Shown: positions 16,140 to 25,530, numbered from the stretch's first letter. The stretch: 64,000 nt of DNA from Clostridium sp. Marseille-Q2269 (GCF_943736985.1 NZ_CALSFS010000003.1:186001-250000); one strand, 5' to 3'. Notes: generated from the sequence alone by a model not told the origin. Translations and numbers: made by a program.

Positions 16140-17638
16140 GAATAACTTCATCAGAAAATTTTAGAAAAATAGATACCTATTCTATAGAAAAAATAGGTAT
16201 ACCAAGTATTGTGTTAATGGAAAATGCAGCATTAAAAGTTATATCTAATATAGACCTAGAATTAAATAATAGGTTCGTAGTAGTTTGTGGAAAGGGAAAC
16301 AATGGAGGAGATGGATTAGCAATAGCAAGACATCTACAGTGTTTAAACAAAGAAGTAGAAGTATTTATAATTGAAAAGAGTAAAAATAGCACTGAGGAAT
16401 TTAAGATAAATTATAATATATTAAAAAATACCAATACAAATATTAATACTATAAGAGATTATGAAGATTTAGATTATTTAAGAGAAAGAATAATTAATAG
16501 TGATATGACTATAGATGGAATTTTTGGTATAGGTCTCAGTAGAAAAATAGAAGGAATATATAAAGATACTATATCTTTAATAAATGAAAATAGCAGGATT
16601 ACATTAGCCATAGATATACCTTCAGGATTAAATGCAAATACAGGTGAAATAGAGGGAGTATCTATAGAAGCAGACATGACAGTTTCTTTTGAAATGTATA
16701 AAGAAGGCTTTTTAGCTTATGATAGAGATAAATATTTAGGAAATATTATTATTGAAAATATAGGAGTTCCTAAGGAAATTTTAGAATTATTTTCTTATAA
16801 TCATTATATTATAGATAAATATATGTTTAATAATAACTTTAAAGAGAGAAATAAATATGACCATAAAGGTGATTTTGGAAGAGTATTAGTTGTAGCGGGA
16901 AACAGAGGATTCTCTGGGGCTGCTTATATATGTACAGAAGCAGCAGTTAAAAGTGGAGCAGGACTTGTAACTTTAGCTACATCAAGGGATATTCAGGATG
17001 TGTTAAGTTGTAAATTAGAAGAATCAATGACTATGGCTTATGATGATTATGACCATATTAAAACTATTATGGATAAAAGTAATTGCATAGCAATAGGTCC
17101 AGGTATGGGTAAAAATTATAGTACAGAGGAACTGTTAAGAAAAATAGTAAGGGATTATAATGGGCATATAGTTATAGACGCTGATGGTATAAATGTTTTA
17201 CAGGATAATTTAGATATAATAAAACATACAAAAGGTAAAGTGATTTTAACACCACATTTAGGTGAATTTTCAAGAATAACAGGATATGATATAGATTATA
17301 TTAATAAGAATAGATTAAAAGTAGCCAAAGAATTTGCAAAAGGAAACAGGGTTATATTACTTCTAAAAGGATATAATACAATAATTACAGATGGAGAAGA
17401 ATTATTTGTAAATTCTACAGGTAATAGCGCTATGGCATCAGGGGGAATGGGTGATTGCTTAACAGGAATAATAGCATCATTTATAGCCCAGGGATATGAT
17501 CCATTAAAGGCTACTTGGCTTTCCGCATATATACATGGATATTGTGGTGAAAAATTATCTTCAAAAATGTTCTGCGTAAATGCAACTCATATATTAGACT
17601 ATATACCTTTTGCTATAAAAGAATTACAACATATATAA
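16136..17638 (+). CDS. nnr: Bifunctional NAD(P)H-hydrate repair enzyme (epimerase / ADP- or ATP-dependent dehydratase)
   Basis: The enzyme repairs hydrated NADH and NADPH. The 500-residue fusion has an N-terminal YjeF epimerase domain (about 1-215, with GKGNNGGDGLAIARHL near residue 53, and DGIFGIGL) that interconverts R and S hydrates, and a C-terminal ribokinase-like dehydratase domain (about 225-500, with GDFGRVLVVAGN, GPGMGKN, HLGEF and SAMASGGMGDCLTGIIA) that dehydrates the S form at the cost of a nucleotide phosphate. It overlaps acpS by 4 bp and is translated with it. The 5' half of the gene is fully intact. Confidence 0.95.
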   Translation: MRITSSENFRKIDTYSIEKIGIPSIVLMENAALKVISNIDLELNNRFVVVCGKGNNGGDGLAIARHLQCLNKEVEVFIIEKSKNSTEEFKINYNILKNTNTNINTIRDYEDLDYLRERIINSDMTIDGIFGIGLSRKIEGIYKDTISLINENSRITLAIDIPSGLNANTGEIEGVSIEADMTVSFEMYKEGFLAYDRDKYLGNIIIENIGVPKEILELFSYNHYIIDKYMFNNNFKERNKYDHKGDFGRVLVVAGNRGFSGAAYICTEAAVKSGAGLVTLATSRDIQDVLSCKLEESMTMAYDDYDHIKTIMDKSNCIAIGPGMGKNYSTEELLRKIVRDYNGHIVIDADGINVLQDNLDIIKHTKGKVILTPHLGEFSRITGYDIDYINKNRLKVAKEFAKGNRVILLLKGYNTIITDGEELFVNSTGNSAMASGGMGDCLTGIIASFIAQGYDPLKATWLSAYIHGYCGEKLSSKMFCVNATHILDYIPFAIKELQHI

Positions 17639-17837
17639 ATGAAATTAATTTGTTGTTTGCTATAAATTTATGCTTATTAAAGTTTAAATGTATAATTTTA
17701 TTTTAAAATATGAATTATTTAGTAAGATTTATTTTAAGTAAGGTAATGGTATTTTGTAAGGACTTAGTAATATATAAATAAAGATAAGAATAATATTATT
17801 AATGAAATAAAAAAGTGGATATATTAGGAGGCCTTAC

Positions 17838-18452
17838 ATGAAAAAATTATTTGTATTATGTTCAGCTATTGCAATAATTTTAGCTGCATTTTTATTTATA
17901 CATTTTAACAAAAATAGCGAATATGGAGATAGCATAGAATATTTGAAGAATTTAGAAAGTTATAGTTGTGATGTAGATATAAATATAAAAAATAAAAAGC
18001 AAACAATACAGTATAAAGGAAAGCAATTTTATAATAAGAAATTAGGATATAGATTTGAATTAAATAAGGAGAGAATCTTATTATATACAAATAATAAGAT
18101 ATTTGTTAAGGACCTGGCTAATGGAGTGAAATATAACAAAGACAAAGAATTTGATAAATTCTATAGGTTAACATTTATTGGAGAATATATCTGTCTTTTA
18201 TATACTAATGATGAGATAAAAGTTGATCTAAGAGGAGAAGAAGATTCTAAGTGCGAAGTTATAACATTAACAATACCAGGAAATAACAGAAATTCTGTAA
18301 AAGCAGAACTGTTCGTAGAAGATAAAAAAAATATTCCTAAAAAGTTAATAATATATGATAGCAAAAATAATGAAAGTGCAGTTATAAATTATACAAATTT
18401 TATACCAAATAACAATTTAGATAAAAAATTATTTAATCCAGATAGTCTATAA
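17838..18452 (+). CDS. GerS-like germination protein (LolA-fold), upstream of alr
   Basis: A 204-residue exported protein: one N-terminal hydrophobic segment (about residues 4-22) followed by a beta-rich LolA/LppX-like domain (IEYLKNLESYSCDVDINIKNKK, then alternating strands to VINYTNFIPN). In Clostridioides difficile the lipoprotein GerS is encoded just upstream of alanine racemase alr2 and is needed, through CwlD, for making the muramic-delta-lactam that lets spore cortex be degraded. The same gene order here supports the assignment. No classical lipobox is seen: the only N-terminal cysteine is residue 8, too close to the start, so this homologue looks membrane-anchored. AGGAGG lies 8 nt before the ATG, and alr starts 27 nt after the stop. 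Confidence 0.7.
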   Translation: MKKLFVLCSAIAIILAAFLFIHFNKNSEYGDSIEYLKNLESYSCDVDINIKNKKQTIQYKGKQFYNKKLGYRFELNKERILLYTNNKIFVKDLANGVKYNKDKEFDKFYRLTFIGEYICLLYTNDEIKVDLRGEEDSKCEVITLTIPGNNRNSVKAELFVEDKKNIPKKLIIYDSKNNESAVINYTNFIPNNNLDKKLFNPDSL

Positions 18453-18479
18453 AATTTACTTTAGAAAGCAGGGAAAAAT

Positions 18480-19640
18480 TTGTTTAGAAATTTAAGAGCA
18501 ATGTGGGCAGAAGTAGACTTGGATAATTTACAACATAACTTAAAACAGATAAAAAAGATATGTAAAGATAAAGAAATAATAGGTGTTATTAAAGCAAATG
18601 CATATGGTCATGGAGCTATGGAAATAGCTCCCACTCTCCTGAAGAATGGAGTGAGTAGATTGGCGGTTGCAGTTTTAAGTGAAGCTATGGAACTTAGAAT
18701 GAGTGGCATAAAAGAGCCAGTAATGATATTAGGCTATACACCACCATATTTGGGAGATGTGCTTGTAGATAATGATATAGAGCAAGCTATATACTCTTAT
18801 GAAGATGCTTTGGAATTATCCAAGATAGCAGTACTAAAAAGGAAAACATTAAAAATACATATAGTAGTAGATACAGGTATGGGCAGAATTGGATTTTTAC
18901 CTACAAAAGAAAGCATTGAAGATGTATATAAAATAAGTGAATTGCCAAACATTAAAATAGAAGGTATATTCTCTCATTTTTCATCTGCAGATGAATTAGA
19001 TAAGAGTTATACTTCATATCAAATGGATAATTATATAGAATTTATACATAAAGTAGAAGCAAAAAACATATTTATACCAATAAAGCATATTGCTAATAGT
19101 GCAGCTATAATAGATTTAAAACACACTCATTTAGATGCAGTAAGAGCAGGAATCATAATGTATGGATATTATCCCTCTAATTATGTGTTAAAAGATAGTG
19201 TAAAGTTAAAGCCCGTAATGTCATTGAAAACTAGTATAGTACACATAAAAAAAATACCAGCAGGAGAATATATAAGTTATGGTAGGACTTTTAAAACAGA
19301 AAGAGAAAGCGTAATAGCTACTTTACCTATGGGGTATGCAGATGGATATAATAGATTATTAAGTAATAAGGGAAAAGTAATAGTAAAAGGAAACTTCGCT
19401 CCTGTAGTAGGGAGAGTTTGTATGGATCAATGTATGATAGATGTAACTGATATAGAAGATTTAAAAGTTGGAGATATAGTTACTATTATAGGACAAGAAA
19501 ATGGAATAAGTTATACAGCAGATGATATAGCATCGCAAATAGACACTATAAATTATGAAGTTATATGTAATATAAATAAAAGGGTGCCTAGGGTATATAA
19601 AAAGGACGGAAAGGTTATAAATGTAGTGAATTATCTATAA
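18480..19640 (+). CDS. alr: Alanine racemase
   Basis: A PLP enzyme converting L- to D-alanine for peptidoglycan and, in spores, for regulating alanine-triggered germination. The 386-residue protein has the Schiff-base Lys38 in VIKANAYGHG, an alpha/beta-barrel N-domain, and the catalytic Tyr in ISYGRTF near residue 265 at the start of the beta-sheet C-domain, with MGYADGYNR and VGRVCMDQ motifs. It starts with TTG behind AAAGCAGGGA, a modest site. It is in an operon with the GerS-like gene, which suggests that this copy serves sporulation or germination; a housekeeping alr may lie elsewhere. Confidence 0.95.
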   Translation: MFRNLRAMWAEVDLDNLQHNLKQIKKICKDKEIIGVIKANAYGHGAMEIAPTLLKNGVSRLAVAVLSEAMELRMSGIKEPVMILGYTPPYLGDVLVDNDIEQAIYSYEDALELSKIAVLKRKTLKIHIVVDTGMGRIGFLPTKESIEDVYKISELPNIKIEGIFSHFSSADELDKSYTSYQMDNYIEFIHKVEAKNIFIPIKHIANSAAIIDLKHTHLDAVRAGIIMYGYYPSNYVLKDSVKLKPVMSLKTSIVHIKKIPAGEYISYGRTFKTERESVIATLPMGYADGYNRLLSNKGKVIVKGNFAPVVGRVCMDQCMIDVTDIEDLKVGDIVTIIGQENGISYTADDIASQIDTINYEVICNINKRVPRVYKKDGKVINVVNYL

Positions 19641-19716
19641 AATTTATAAAAGAGCATATTCTTATTAATTTTATCTAATATACCCAATATAATGTATAAT
19701 TGTAATAAAATAAACT

Positions 19717-19746
19717 TTGACATTGAAATTCCTAAAACTTTATAAT
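19717..19746 (+). promoter_or_regulatory. Predicted sigma-A promoter of the toxin-antitoxin pair
   Basis: TTGACA at 19717-19722, an exact -35 consensus, and TATAAT at 19741-19746 have an 18-bp spacer, 45 bp before the antitoxin start. Confidence 0.75.
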
Positions 19747-19791
19747 TAAAAGATAGATATTACATAACCTTAGTAGGAGGTATTATTTTTT

Positions 19792-20115
19792 ATGACGGAT
19801 AAAAAGAAGGTAGTTATAAATCTTCCAGATGCACTTTATAATGAAATAAATGAAATAATAAAAAAAGATTCTCAAAAAAGAAGTGAATTTTTTAGGGAAG
19901 CTATAATACTATATATTGAGGAGAGAAAAAAGCAAATAAAAATGGATGAAATGAAAAAAGGTTATATGGAAATGGCAAATATAAATAGAGAATATGCAGA
20001 ACAGGGATTTGAGCAAGATATAAAAGATTTAAAAAAGTATGAAGCTATGCTTTCGGAGAGTGATTTCCAAAATGACACAACAGATGGTAAAAAGAGGAGA
20101 TATATTTTATGCTGA
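19792..20115 (+). CDS. MazE/EndoAI-type antitoxin (ribbon-helix-helix)
   Basis: A 107-residue protein with an N-terminal ribbon-helix-helix DNA-binding domain ([21 protein letters not shown], then [16 protein letters not shown]) and a charged, probably flexible C-terminal tail that would wrap the toxin. RHH antitoxins of this type neutralise MazF and repress their own promoter. It is preceded by AGGAGG and a consensus promoter. Its end overlaps the toxin start by 44 bp, so antitoxin translation precedes and probably limits toxin translation. In Bacillus and clostridia the same pair follows alr, as here. Confidence 0.9.
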   Translation: MTDKKKVVINLPDALYNEINEIIKKDSQKRSEFFREAIILYIEERKKQIKMDEMKKGYMEMANINREYAEQGFEQDIKDLKKYEAMLSESDFQNDTTDGKKRRYILC

Positions 20116-20425
20116 TCTAAGTCCTGTAGTAGGTTCAGAGCAAGGTGGAATAAGACCGGTTATAGTTATACAAAATAATGTAGGAAACAAATATAGTCCA
20201 ACAGTAATAATCGCAGCAATAACTTCACAAATAAATAAAGCTAAATTACCAACACATGTAGAAATATCATCAGAAGATTATGGATTAAATAAAGATTCAG
20301 TAGTATTGCTAGAACAAATAAGGACTTTAGATAAGCGAAGATTAAAAGAAAAAATAGGTCATATGACAGATGAAGATATGAAAAAAGTTGATGCTGCTAT
20401 TTTAGTCAGTGTAGCTTTGAATTAA
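20072..20425 (+). CDS. mazF: MazF/EndoA-type mRNA interferase toxin
   Basis: A 117-residue sequence-specific endoribonuclease of the MazF/PemK fold. It has the typical [32 protein letters not shown]-terminal region containing the catalytic Arg, then a VIIAAITSQ strand with the catalytic Ser/Thr, and the C-terminal [13 protein letters not shown] segment. ATG 20072 gives the normal family length; the earlier in-frame ATG at 20039 lies deep in the antitoxin and upstream of the GGAGAG site at about 20055. The alr-antitoxin-mazF order matches B. subtilis, where EndoA cleaves U-rich sites; cleavage specificity here is not known. Confidence 0.93.
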   Translation: MTQQMVKRGDIFYADLSPVVGSEQGGIRPVIVIQNNVGNKYSPTVIIAAITSQINKAKLPTHVEISSEDYGLNKDSVVLLEQIRTLDKRRLKEKIGHMTDEDMKKVDAAILVSVALN

Positions 20426-20429
20426 ATAG

Positions 20430-20459
20430 GATAAGGGTTTTTGCCCTTATCTTTTTTTT
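20430..20459 (+). terminator. Terminator after mazF
   Basis: GATAAGGG pairs with CCCTTATC around a 6-nt loop and is followed by eight T. Confidence 0.95.
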
Positions 20460-20579
20460 ATTGTTATAATTTACTTTGATAATAGAATGATATAATTGTA
20501 ATTAAAGGAAAATATTTTAAATTTAAATATGAATATAATAATATGAAAATTAGCAAATATATTAATATATATGACTCTA

Positions 20580-20752
20580 ATATAATTATAATATATAGCT
20601 TTTTTATGTATATATTATAATTATATATACTAGAATTAATAATTATGTTGTAATTAGATATATTATAATTATGTATATTGGAATTAATTTTTATGGTTCA
20701 ATTATATATTAAAATTAAATTTTATGTTACAATTATATAGTAAATAAGGGTG
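20580..20752 (+). repeat. Degenerate AT-rich repeats upstream of the first transketolase
   Basis: Imperfect units of about 32-48 bp, each built as AATTAAT-TTTATG-TT-CAATTATATA with variants, recur three to four times between about 20580 and 20752. The 353-bp gap holds no gene. The repeats could include promoter -10 like words (TATAAT), but none has a convincing -35 partner. Confidence 0.45.
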
Positions 20753-20778
20753 ATTAAAAAATACTTGGAGGTAAAAAT

Positions 20779-21603
20779 ATGAAGAATAACATAGAACAGC
20801 TAAAAGATATGGCTAAAGTTATTAGAAAAGACATAGTTTCAATGTTAACTGAATCTGCTTCTGGACATCCAGGCGGTTCCCTATCAGCAGTAGAGATATT
20901 GACTGCTTTATATTTTAATGAAATGAATATAGATCCTAGTAATGCTAGGGATTTAAATAGGGACAGATTTGTTCTTTCTAAAGGACATGCTGCTCCAGTA
21001 CTATACAGTGTTTTGGCTAGAAGAGGATATTTTAATCCAGAAGAGCTAAAAACTTTAAGAAAAATTGGATCAATATTACAAGGACATCCAAATATGAATG
21101 ATGTTCCAGGTGTAGATATGTCAACAGGATCATTAGGACAAGGAATATCAACAGCAGTTGGTATGGCTTTGGCTGGTAAAATTGATGAAAAAGATTACAG
21201 AGTATATACTTTATTAGGGGATGGAGAATTAGAAGAAGGACAAGTTTGGGAAGCAACTATGGCAGCAGCTCATTACAAATTAGATAATATGACTGCTTTT
21301 GTAGATTATAATGGATTACAAATAGATGGACCTTGTAGTGAAGTTATGTCAGCAGAACCTATAGCAGATAAATTTAGAACTTTTAATTGGAGTGTTATAG
21401 AAATAGATGGACATGATTTTGATGCTATATTAAATGCTATTGAAAGTGCTAAAAATACTAAAGGAAAACCAACTATGATAGTATGCAAAACTATAAAAGG
21501 TAAGGGTGTTTCCTTTATGGAAAATGAAGCTGGATGGCATGGTAAAGCACCAAGTGCTGAAGAATGTAAAAAAGCTTTATGTGAAATAGGAGGTGACAAA
21601 TAA
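20779..21603 (+). CDS. Transketolase, N-terminal (TPP-binding) subunit, copy 1
   Basis: A 274-residue subunit carrying the TPP-pyrophosphate half of a split transketolase, which moves two-carbon ketol units between sugar phosphates in the non-oxidative pentose phosphate pathway. It shows the SASGHPGGSLS start, LSKGHAAPVLYSVLA, MSTGSLGQGIS and the TPP motif LLGDGELEEGQVWEA followed by DYNGLQIDG. The C-terminal half is the next gene; their stop and start are adjacent (21603 shared region). The pair is about as long as one full transketolase. A close second copy lies at 61975-63713. AGGAGGT-like site TTGGAGG is 8 nt upstream. Confidence 0.93.
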   Translation: MKNNIEQLKDMAKVIRKDIVSMLTESASGHPGGSLSAVEILTALYFNEMNIDPSNARDLNRDRFVLSKGHAAPVLYSVLARRGYFNPEELKTLRKIGSILQGHPNMNDVPGVDMSTGSLGQGISTAVGMALAGKIDEKDYRVYTLLGDGELEEGQVWEATMAAAHYKLDNMTAFVDYNGLQIDGPCSEVMSAEPIADKFRTFNWSVIEIDGHDFDAILNAIESAKNTKGKPTMIVCKTIKGKGVSFMENEAGWHGKAPSAEECKKALCEIGGDK

Positions 21604-22544
21604 TGGGGGTTAAAATAGCAACAAGAGAGGCATACGGAAAGACATTAGCTAAATTGGCAGAAGAAAATTCAAATGTAGTAGTCTTAGATGCAGATCTTTC
21701 AAAATCTACTAAAACTGCAGATTTTAAAAAGGTTTGTCCAGAAAGATTTATAAATGTAGGAATAGCTGAAGCTAATTTGATGGGAATAGCTGCAGGATTG
21801 TCAACTTGTGGTAAGATTCCTTTTGCTAGTACTTTTGCAATGTTTGCTACAGGAAGAGCTTTTGAGCAAATAAGAAATTCAATATGTTATCCAAACTTAA
21901 ATGTTAAAGTATGCGCAACACATGCAGGGGTTACAGTAGGAGAAGATGGTGCATCTCATCAATCTATTGAAGATATATCTTTAATGAGAAGCATACCAAA
22001 TATGACAGTTATTTGTCCAAGTGATGCAGCAGAAACAGAAGCTGCAATAAGAGCTATAGCAGAATATAATGGACCATGTTATGTAAGATTAGGAAGATCT
22101 GGGGTTCCAGTTATAAATGATAACCAAGAATATAAATTTGAAATAGGAAAAGGAATAAAATTAAGAGAAGGAAAAGAAGCCACTATAATAGCTACAGGAA
22201 TAATGGTAGATGCAGCTTTAGAAGCTTATAATATGTTAGCAGAAGAAGGTATAAAAGTAAATGTTATAAACATACATACTATAAAACCTATAGATAAGGA
22301 AATTATTATAGATGCTGCTAGAAAAACTGGTGTAGTGATTACAGCGGAAGAACATAGCATAATAGGTGGATTAGGATCAACTGTATGCGAAGTTTTAAGT
22401 GAAAATCATCCAGTACCAGTTTTAAGGGTTGGAATAAAGGATGTATTTGGTCAAAGTGGTAAGCCAGCAGAGCTATTAAAAAAATATTGTTTAACAGCAG
22501 ATGATATAGTAAAAGCCGTAAAAAAAGGATTAAAATTAAAATAG
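21603..22544 (+). CDS. Transketolase, C-terminal subunit, copy 1
   Basis: The 313-residue partner holds the pyrimidine-binding and C-terminal domains. Motifs: ATREAYGKTLAKLAEE, the DADLSKST segment, the catalytic Glu in NVGIAEANLMGIAAGL that activates TPP, the phosphate/substrate loop GVTVGEDGASHQSIEDISLMR, and the C-terminal TAEEHSIIGGLGS and DVFGQSGKP. It begins at the last base of the N-subunit stop (TAATG), so the two are co-translated. A terminator follows. Split transketolases are normal in clostridia and archaea; this pair is the likely housekeeping one because it stands outside the catabolic operon. Confidence 0.93.
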   Translation: MGVKIATREAYGKTLAKLAEENSNVVVLDADLSKSTKTADFKKVCPERFINVGIAEANLMGIAAGLSTCGKIPFASTFAMFATGRAFEQIRNSICYPNLNVKVCATHAGVTVGEDGASHQSIEDISLMRSIPNMTVICPSDAAETEAAIRAIAEYNGPCYVRLGRSGVPVINDNQEYKFEIGKGIKLREGKEATIIATGIMVDAALEAYNMLAEEGIKVNVINIHTIKPIDKEIIIDAARKTGVVITAEEHSIIGGLGSTVCEVLSENHPVPVLRVGIKDVFGQSGKPAELLKKYCLTADDIVKAVKKGLKLK

Positions 22545-22561
22545 TAACTTATTTATTTAAA

Positions 22562-22588
22562 AGGGCTGATATCTTATCAGCTCTTTTG
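22562..22588 (+). terminator. Terminator after transketolase copy 1
   Basis: AGGGCTGAT pairs with ATCAGCTCT (one G-U) around a 5-nt loop, followed by TTTT. The remaining gap to 22850 is AT-rich, with small hairpins (GCAAtattgTTGC near 22707; CGCCTT/AAGGTG at 22786-22803) but no recognised riboswitch. Confidence 0.75.
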
Positions 22589-22850
22589 TATTTTAAAATT
22601 CAAATAAAATACATAATATGAAATATTATGTTAAACAATATATAACTTTGGATTGTTTTTTTATTTATTTCATATAAGTATTATAGCAAATAATGGAGTA
22701 GCAATATTGTTGCCAATGATGGCCTTTTATGTTATATTTTTATAGGGTACATGAATAACAATTTATACATAAATTAAGTGTATAACGCCTTTTATACAAG
22801 GTGTAATTTTGTGTGGAATTATATGTAAAATAAAATTGGGAGGTGCTTTT

Positions 22851-23714
22851 GTGAAGAATAATAAATTTAAAGATTATTTATTTATAACTATTGGGGTTTT
22901 CTTAGTAGCTATATCAGTAGTTTTTTTCTTTAAGCCTAACAACATAGCAGCAGGTGGAACTACAGGAATTTCTATAATTATAAACAGTTTTTTCCCTTCA
23001 TTGTCTGTAGGATTACTTATGTTAATAATGGAAGTTTTCTTGTATATAATAGCATTTATAGTTATAGGAAATAAATTTGGTGCAAAAACAATTTATGCTG
23101 GTTGTGTGTTAGCAACTATTATATGGATATTGGAAAAAATAGATATCATGGGTGGAAAAGCTGTTACAAATGATTTGCTTTTATCATCATTATTTGGAAT
23201 ATTTATATCAGCTATTGGAATGGGAATAGTTTTTAATCAAAATGCTTCTACTGGAGGCACAGATATATTAGCTAAAATTATAAATAAGTTTTTTCATATA
23301 GAAATAGGCAAGGCTTTACTTATAGTAGATTTTATAGTAACTATTTTTGCAGCAGCATCTTTTGGAGTAGAAAAAGGTATGTATGCTCTTTTATGTGTAG
23401 TTATAAATGGATTTACCATAGATGCGGTAATAGAAGGCCTTAATATGTCAAAACAAATAATGATAATAAGTAAAAAGAACAAAGAAATAAGTGAGTTTAT
23501 AATTCATGAACTTTATAGAGGATGTACAGTATTCCATGGCAAGGGTGTATATAGTAATGAAGAAACCTATGTACTTTATACTGTATTAAGTAGAAAAGAA
23601 TTTATAAAATTGAAACAACATATAAAAGAAATAGACAGAAGAGCATTTATAACTGTAAGTGATGCTCATGAAGTTCTGGGTGAAGGTTTTAAAGACATAA
23701 TTGAAGAAGGTTAA
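22851..23714 (+). CDS. YitT family membrane protein (DUF161 plus DUF2179)
   Basis: A 287-residue protein with five to six N-terminal membrane segments (about residues 8-195, including FFFKPNNIAAGGTTGISIIIN and a second NQNASTGGTDILAKII repeat) and a cytoplasmic C-terminal DUF2179 ferredoxin-like domain (about 200-285). YitT proteins are common, often duplicated, in Firmicutes; their activity is unknown, with transport suggested. The start is GTG 22851, 7 nt after GGGAGG; the longer frame passes through that site. It is a single gene between two terminators. Confidence 0.85.
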   Translation: MKNNKFKDYLFITIGVFLVAISVVFFFKPNNIAAGGTTGISIIINSFFPSLSVGLLMLIMEVFLYIIAFIVIGNKFGAKTIYAGCVLATIIWILEKIDIMGGKAVTNDLLLSSLFGIFISAIGMGIVFNQNASTGGTDILAKIINKFFHIEIGKALLIVDFIVTIFAAASFGVEKGMYALLCVVINGFTIDAVIEGLNMSKQIMIISKKNKEISEFIIHELYRGCTVFHGKGVYSNEETYVLYTVLSRKEFIKLKQHIKEIDRRAFITVSDAHEVLGEGFKDIIEEG

Positions 23715-23725
23715 TATAATGTGAA

Positions 23726-23757
23726 AAGATGTTTGCACTTTGTGCAAGCATCTTTTT
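23726..23757 (+). terminator. Terminator after the YitT gene
   Basis: AGATGTTTGCAC pairs with GTGCAAGCATCT imperfectly around TTT, followed by five T. Confidence 0.9.
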
Positions 23758-23869
23758 AAATTTTACAATAATTTCGTTTTTTATTTTTACTTTTATTGTG
23801 ATATAATGTTGATAGTTAGAACTATATAAATTAAAATGAAGCAAAAACTCAGAATAAGGAGAGGTATTC

Positions 23870-24556
23870 ATGATCGAATTTAGAAATATAAGCAAGATAT
23901 ACAACGGAAATAAGTATGCACTATCAGATATAAATTTAGACATCGAAAAGGGAGAATTTGTGTTCTTAGTTGGACCTAGTGGTGCTGGTAAATCAACTTT
24001 TATAAAACTTCTATTAAAAGAAGTAAAACCTACTTCAGGTAAATTGCTTGTAGATGGTACAGAAATAACATCACTTACAAGAAAACAAGTACCATATTAC
24101 AGAAGAAAAATTGGAGTAGTTTTTCAAGACTTTAGATTAATACCATCATTGAATGTGTACGAAAATGTAGCATTTGCTATGAGAGCTATTGAAGCTAATC
24201 ATAGAGATATTAGGAAAAAAGTTCCTATGGTTTTATCATTGGTAGGCCTTTCAAACAAATATAAAGCTTTCCCAAATGAACTTTCAGGTGGAGAGCAACA
24301 AAGAATATCATTGGCTAGAGCTATAGTAAACAACCCATCAATATTAATAGCTGACGAACCTACAGGAAACTTAGATCCAGAGACATCTCTTGGTATAATG
24401 GATATATTAAATGATATAAATCATGCTGGGACAACTATAGTTATGGCAACTCATGCAAAAGATATAGTTGATAAAATGAGAAAGAGAGTTATAGCTATAG
24501 AAAAAGGAACAGTAGTTAGAGATGCAGAAAGAGGTGTATACGGATATGAAGATTAG
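23870..24556 (+). CDS. ftsE: Cell-division ABC transporter ATP-binding protein FtsE
   Basis: A 228-residue ATPase that acts with FtsX at the membrane to control peptidoglycan hydrolases. Walker A GPSGAGKST near residue 37, a Q-loop VFQDFRLIPSLNVYENVAFAMR, the signature LSGGEQQRISLARAI, Walker B ILIADEPTGNLD and the H-loop in MATHAKD are all present. The FtsE-specific segments (RRKIGVVFQDFRL) make it FtsE rather than another LolD-like ATPase. It overlaps ftsX by 11 bp and is preceded by AGGAGAGG. Confidence 0.96.
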   Translation: MIEFRNISKIYNGNKYALSDINLDIEKGEFVFLVGPSGAGKSTFIKLLLKEVKPTSGKLLVDGTEITSLTRKQVPYYRRKIGVVFQDFRLIPSLNVYENVAFAMRAIEANHRDIRKKVPMVLSLVGLSNKYKAFPNELSGGEQQRISLARAIVNNPSILIADEPTGNLDPETSLGIMDILNDINHAGTTIVMATHAKDIVDKMRKRVIAIEKGTVVRDAERGVYGYED

Positions 24557-25436
24557 TACATTAAAACATTTTGTTGTAGATTCTATAAAAGGATTAAGAA
24601 GACATAAGACATTAAGTACAGCTTCTATAGCCACTGTAGCAGCTACCCTGTTTATATTAGGAGTGTTTGTCCTTTCTATAATGAATGTTAAACAAGCAGT
24701 AACAGAAGTTGAATCAAAAGTAGAAGCAAAAATAGTACTAAAAGATGACATAAAAGCAGACCAAGAAAAAGCAATAAAAGACAAGATAAATTCTATATCC
24801 GGTGTAGAAAAGATAACATATGAAAGTAAAAAAGATGCATTAAACAAATTTAGAGATCAATTAGGAGAGGGCAATAAGTCTTTAGCAGAAGGTTTAGAAA
24901 AAGAAAATCCACTACCAAATTCAATTATAGTAAGAGTTAAAAAGCCTGAATTAGTTCCTAAAGTAGTAGCAAATATAAAAAATATGCAGGGGATAGATCA
25001 AATAAAAGATGGTAAAGAAATAGTTGATAAAATAACTAGAATAACAAATACATTAAAATGGATGGGAATAGTGCTATTCTTCATACTAATAGGAGTGTCT
25101 TTATTCTTAATAGGAAATACTATAAAAATCACAGTATATTCAAGAAAAAGAGAAATAGGAATAATGAAATATATAGGAGCTACTGATTGGTTTATTAGAT
25201 GGCCTTTCGTATTTGAAGGGATTATTATAGGTATATTAGGAGCCATTATTGCTATATTGATATTATATTATGGATATAAAGCAATATACACTAAAGCAGC
25301 AGCTGGGTTAATATTTATAAACTTATTAAATCCAAGCTTTGTTTTATCAAATGTATTATGGATATTTGTTTTAGGTGGCATAATAATAGGGTCTATAGGA
25401 AGTATATTATCTATAAGAAAATTCTTGTCAGTATAA
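24546..25436 (+). CDS. ftsX: Cell-division protein FtsX (permease-like)
   Basis: A 296-residue membrane protein with the FtsX topology: a short cytoplasmic N-terminus (LKHFVVDSIKGLRRHK), TM1 near residues 22-43, a large extracellular domain (about 45-165) that in relatives contacts a hydrolase activator, then three TMs with KREIGIMKYIGATDWFIRWPFVFEG between TM2 and TM3. I start at ATG 24546 (MKISTLKHF), inside the end of ftsE, rather than the frame's first codon at 24522. A peptidase of the Ctp type follows about 200 bp on; in Bacillus FtsEX controls the endopeptidase CwlO and sporulation entry. Confidence 0.95.
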   Translation: MKISTLKHFVVDSIKGLRRHKTLSTASIATVAATLFILGVFVLSIMNVKQAVTEVESKVEAKIVLKDDIKADQEKAIKDKINSISGVEKITYESKKDALNKFRDQLGEGNKSLAEGLEKENPLPNSIIVRVKKPELVPKVVANIKNMQGIDQIKDGKEIVDKITRITNTLKWMGIVLFFILIGVSLFLIGNTIKITVYSRKREIGIMKYIGATDWFIRWPFVFEGIIIGILGAIIAILILYYGYKAIYTKAAAGLIFINLLNPSFVLSNVLWIFVLGGIIIGSIGSILSIRKFLSV

Positions 25437-25467
25437 TTAATATATTAGTAAAGATTAAAATTAACAC

Positions 25468-25530
25468 AGCATGCACAATATAAGAAATATATTAAATATT
25501 TTCTTATAAATAGTGCATGCTAGTTTTATA
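25468..25530 (+). terminator. Terminator after ftsEX
   Basis: AGCATGCAC (25468-25476) pairs with GTGCATGCT (25513-25521); the AT-rich interior can pair further (ATAAGAAA/TTTCTTAT). T-rich sequence follows. Confidence 0.8.
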
